Below, piece after piece: positions 61,902 through 64,000 of a stretch of DNA of 64,000 nucleotides. The position numbers and the translations under genes are program-made. The notes under the pieces are model-generated. The model made no database searches. It was given only the letters and a program-made list of their open reading frames with translations, and was not told the DNA's origin. The stretch comes from Paenibacillus wulumuqiensis (GTDB taxonomy: Bacteria; Bacillota; Bacilli; Paenibacillales; Paenibacillaceae). The stretch spans positions 62,001-126,000 of the forward strand of contig NZ_LAQP01000015.1 in assembly GCF_000971965.1 (NCBI RefSeq). Direction: 5' to 3'. Numbering within the stretch: position 1 is the stretch's first letter; every line of letters begins with the position of its first letter.

Positions 61902-63446
61902 TTAATGAAATTTTGTGGATTTATATCTGCTCCAGGCCATCCGCAGACGCCGAATCCCCTCACGGATCTGCTCTTCCGCTAGATGGGCAAAAATAAAGCA
62001 CCCCGACGGCGGTCCATCCGTGAGTCGGTAATCCGCAGCATCCCGCCAACTGACTCCACAGGCATCAGCAAGCCGTCGGAACGCCTCATACGAATGCTGA
62101 TCATGCTGCCAGACGCCGTATACATGCAGCCCGGAACCGGCAGACATCCACTGGAACAATCCCGGCAGCTGCTGCTCCATCTGTTCCCGGAAAATGGCAT
62201 GGCGTCCTCTGTATAGACGGGTCATACGGCGCAGATGTCTCATATAATCGCCCCGCATAATAAAACGGGCCAGCGCACGCTGCTCCAGCCGTGAGGAAGG
62301 CAGCGGATCGTACAGCCGCTTGGCCGCCACGAGCGCTTCCGCAAGTCCCGGCGGCATAATCGCATAGCCGAGCCGCAGACTGGAGAACATGCTTTTGGAA
62401 AAGGAACCTACGTAGATGACACTCTCTGCCGTATCCAGTGCCTTGAGCGGCTCGATCGGCCGGCCTTCCCAGCGAAACTCGCTGTCATAATCATCCTCGA
62501 TAATCCATGCTTGCCGGCGATCGGCCCACTGCAGCAGCTGCTGGCGTCTTGGCAGTGGCAGCACCGCTCCGGTCGGAAACTGGCGGCCCGGCGTTACGAT
62601 CAGCAGTCGGGATTCCCACTCCTGCGGGATAATGCCCTGCCGATCGAGCGGTGCCGGGCAGACCTGTCCGCCGCAGGCAGCGATCGCCCGGTAGAGTCCG
62701 GTAAAACACGGATCTTCCAGAATGACCGGATCGCCTTCATTCACGAGCAGCTGACAGAGCAGTACGATCACTTCCATCGAGCCGCTGCACAGTACGACCT
62801 GCTCCGGCTGGGCCGCAATGCCGCGTGTCCTGCCCAGATGGCTGCAGATCGCCTCCCGCAGCATCCGGTCACCACCGGCTTCATTGGCTTCATCATGGCC
62901 GCTTCCCTGCTGCAGATCCCTGACCGCACCGGTCATGGCGCTGCGCCAGTCGGTCAGGGAACTGCCTCCCAGCAGAATCTCCTGCGCCTGAAAGTCAATC
63001 CGGTCTTCGGCCGGAACATCAGCTGGCGGATACGGCTTCATGGGCTGGCGGCGATCCAGCCCCAGCAGCCGTTCTCCCCAGCGGGACAAAGTGCGGGCCG
63101 AACTGTCTGAACCGGCAGCCGCCGAATCGGCATCGGACTTCGGCGTCTGTTCACTCCGTTCTGCTGACTGTTCCTGCAGGATCGGCAGCGTGGTGAGCTG
63201 CCGTGCTACATAGGTGCCTCTGCCTACAGCCGATTCGGTATAGCCCTCGGCCAGCAGCAAATCGTATGCTTCCGCCACACTACCGCGGGAGACGCCATAG
63301 CTCGCTGCCAGTTCACGTGTCGATGGCAGCCGGGTACCCGGCTGCAGCGAACCGTTCAGAATGGCTTCGCGCAGTGCATGATACAGCGCGATATATTTGT
63401 GACTGTGCTGCTGCAGGGCACGTTGATACGCGATGGTGATATCCAT
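61902..63446 (-). CDS. MocR-type regulator (GntR HTH + class I aminotransferase-like domain)
   Basis: PdxR/GabR-like regulator. GntR HTH at about residues 10-75 (REAILNGSLQPGTRLPSTRELAASYGVSRGSVAEAYDLL), a variable Ser/Ala-rich linker to about 170, then a PLP-binding aminotransferase-like domain with the lysine in GSFSKSMFSSLRLGY. The frame opens at 63509; the ATG at 63446 is preceded by AGAGG at 11 bases and gives 514 residues. A PNPOx-like gene is divergent 224 bases away with tandem direct repeats between, the usual MocR arrangement for vitamin B6-linked control. Confidence 0.9.
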   Translation of the reverse strand: MDITIAYQRALQQHSHKYIALYHALREAILNGSLQPGTRLPSTRELAASYGVSRGSVAEAYDLLLAEGYTESAVGRGTYVARQLTTLPILQEQSAERSEQTPKSDADSAAAGSDSSARTLSRWGERLLGLDRRQPMKPYPPADVPAEDRIDFQAQEILLGGSSLTDWRSAMTGAVRDLQQGSGHDEANEAGGDRMLREAICSHLGRTRGIAAQPEQVVLCSGSMEVIVLLCQLLVNEGDPVILEDPCFTGLYRAIAACGGQVCPAPLDRQGIIPQEWESRLLIVTPGRQFPTGAVLPLPRRQQLLQWADRRQAWIIEDDYDSEFRWEGRPIEPLKALDTAESVIYVGSFSKSMFSSLRLGYAIMPPGLAEALVAAKRLYDPLPSSRLEQRALARFIMRGDYMRHLRRMTRLYRGRHAIFREQMEQQLPGLFQWMSAGSGLHVYGVWQHDQHSYEAFRRLADACGVSWRDAADYRLTDGPPSGCFIFAHLAEEQIREGIRRLRMAWSRYKSTKFH

Positions 63447-63558
63447 GTCCAGCTGTACCTCTCTTTCACACCTGTAAACTGTATATTCTGCAAAACCAGA
63501 CTTCGACAAAATAGATTCTGTCTATCTCTGATCATACTTCAATTCATTAACGCACTAA

Positions 63559-63598
63559 AATTGGACCGTATCACTATACCTGAATTGGACCTTTTCAC
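63559..63598. promoter_or_regulatory. Direct repeats, probable MocR operator
   Basis: AATTGGACCGTATCAC (63559-63574) and AATTGGACCTTTTCAC (63583-63598) share 14 of 16 bases and start 24 bases apart, with TATACCTG between. MocR/GabR proteins bind direct repeats, and this lies between the divergent MocR and PNPOx-like genes. No protein binding is shown by sequence alone. Confidence 0.65.
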
Positions 63599-63670
63599 CT
63601 GACACTTTTCAGCATAAGCTGATTACCATAAATCGTCAATCCAGATAGAGACAAAGGAGAGAATATACAG

Positions 63671-64000
63671 ATGAGAAGAAAAGAGTTTACGGTAGAGGAA
63701 GAACAGGAATTGGAGCAGTTTCTCGGAGAGGTGAGTTTTGGCTTTCTCGGTCTGGGCAGCGAGGATGGCTGGCCGCGGGTCATTCCGCTGAATTTTGCCT
63801 ATCATGAAGGGATATTTTATATGCATGGCAGCCGGGCGGGAGAGAAAATGAAGCTGCTGAAGCAGGACAACCGGGTTACCTTCTCGGCAGCCCGTGAATA
63901 TGCGCTGATTCCTTCGTATTTTACCGATGAAGAGATGGCCTGTCCGGCGACTGCCTTTTTCAAAAGTGTCACTGTACGCGGACATGCCGAGATCGTCACC
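63671..64000 (+). CDS. Pyridoxamine 5'-phosphate oxidase-like protein (cut by window edge)
   Basis: The visible 110 codons begin MRRKEFTVEEEQELEQFLGE and continue GFLGLGSEDGWPRVIPLNFAYHEGIFYMHG, the start of an FMN-binding split-barrel of the PNPOx-like family. PALFK-type ATAFFKSVTVRGHAEIV is near the edge. AAAGGAG is 11 bases before the ATG at 63671. Divergent to the MocR gene, which probably activates it. Whether it oxidises a B6 vitamer or binds another flavin or heme cannot be told. Confidence 0.85.
   Translation, partial: MRRKEFTVEEEQELEQFLGEVSFGFLGLGSEDGWPRVIPLNFAYHEGIFYMHGSRAGEKMKLLKQDNRVTFSAAREYALIPSYFTDEEMACPATAFFKSVTVRGHAEIVT

Overview
The window looks like a chromosomal segment of a Bacillota bacterium of the Paenibacillus type. 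Genes have strong GGAGG-type ribosome binding sites, SigA-like promoters and simple hairpin-plus-T terminators. The gene families fit too: bacillibactin genes with a Btr-like AraC regulator, a YutG-type PgpA, CtsR-type heat shock control, MocR regulators and GldA-type ABC genes. No rRNA, tRNA, prophage, intact insertion sequence or CRISPR array was recognised.

Layout. 1-6080 is an iron-acquisition block, all on the minus strand: a Btr-like regulator, a siderophore-binding lipoprotein, a BesA-like trilactone esterase, then dhbA, dhbC and the start of dhbE. Three Fur boxes control it. 6284-11606 is a tight minus-strand operon of five genes that match, in order, the uncharacterised Salmonella-named families STM4011 to STM4015: two radical SAM enzymes, an alkaline-phosphatase-fold hydrolase, an ATP-grasp-like protein and a leucine-rich-repeat-like protein. 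It is the best candidate here for an undescribed biochemical system. 11928-19800 holds rph-rdgB, pgpA, an ACR3-like exporter, small membrane proteins, an MBL hydrolase and a decayed M56 peptidase. 19806-27700 has an unknown gene, a sparse region, mntH, a dipeptidase, a zinc-ribbon protein, a MalY/PatB-type lyase and pgmB.

28025-32180 is a Fur-controlled efeO-efeB-efeU iron uptake operon. 32618-35469 is an RpiR regulator with nagB and nagA for amino sugar catabolism. 36464-40679 is a four-gene GldA/GldF/GldG/DUF4340 ABC system. 41183-49302 has a lipoprotein, a small membrane protein, an EamA exporter with a divergent LysR regulator, clpB, a DnaJ-like protein and a CtsR-controlled hsp20. 50578-64000 carries an acetyl esterase, a DUF418 membrane protein, a GNAT enzyme, a cytochrome P450, a secreted double SnoaL-like protein, an AEC transporter, a NUDIX and a histidine phosphatase, psd, an AraC regulator and a divergent MocR / PNPOx-like pair.

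Besides the STM4011-4015 operon, the most unusual signal is a family of nested-palindrome elements at 40919-41052, 49668-49800 and 50250-50369. Stem sequences change with compensation between copies, and in the third copy they differ entirely, while the short joining segments and a one-base bulge are kept. This suggests a conserved folded RNA or DNA element.
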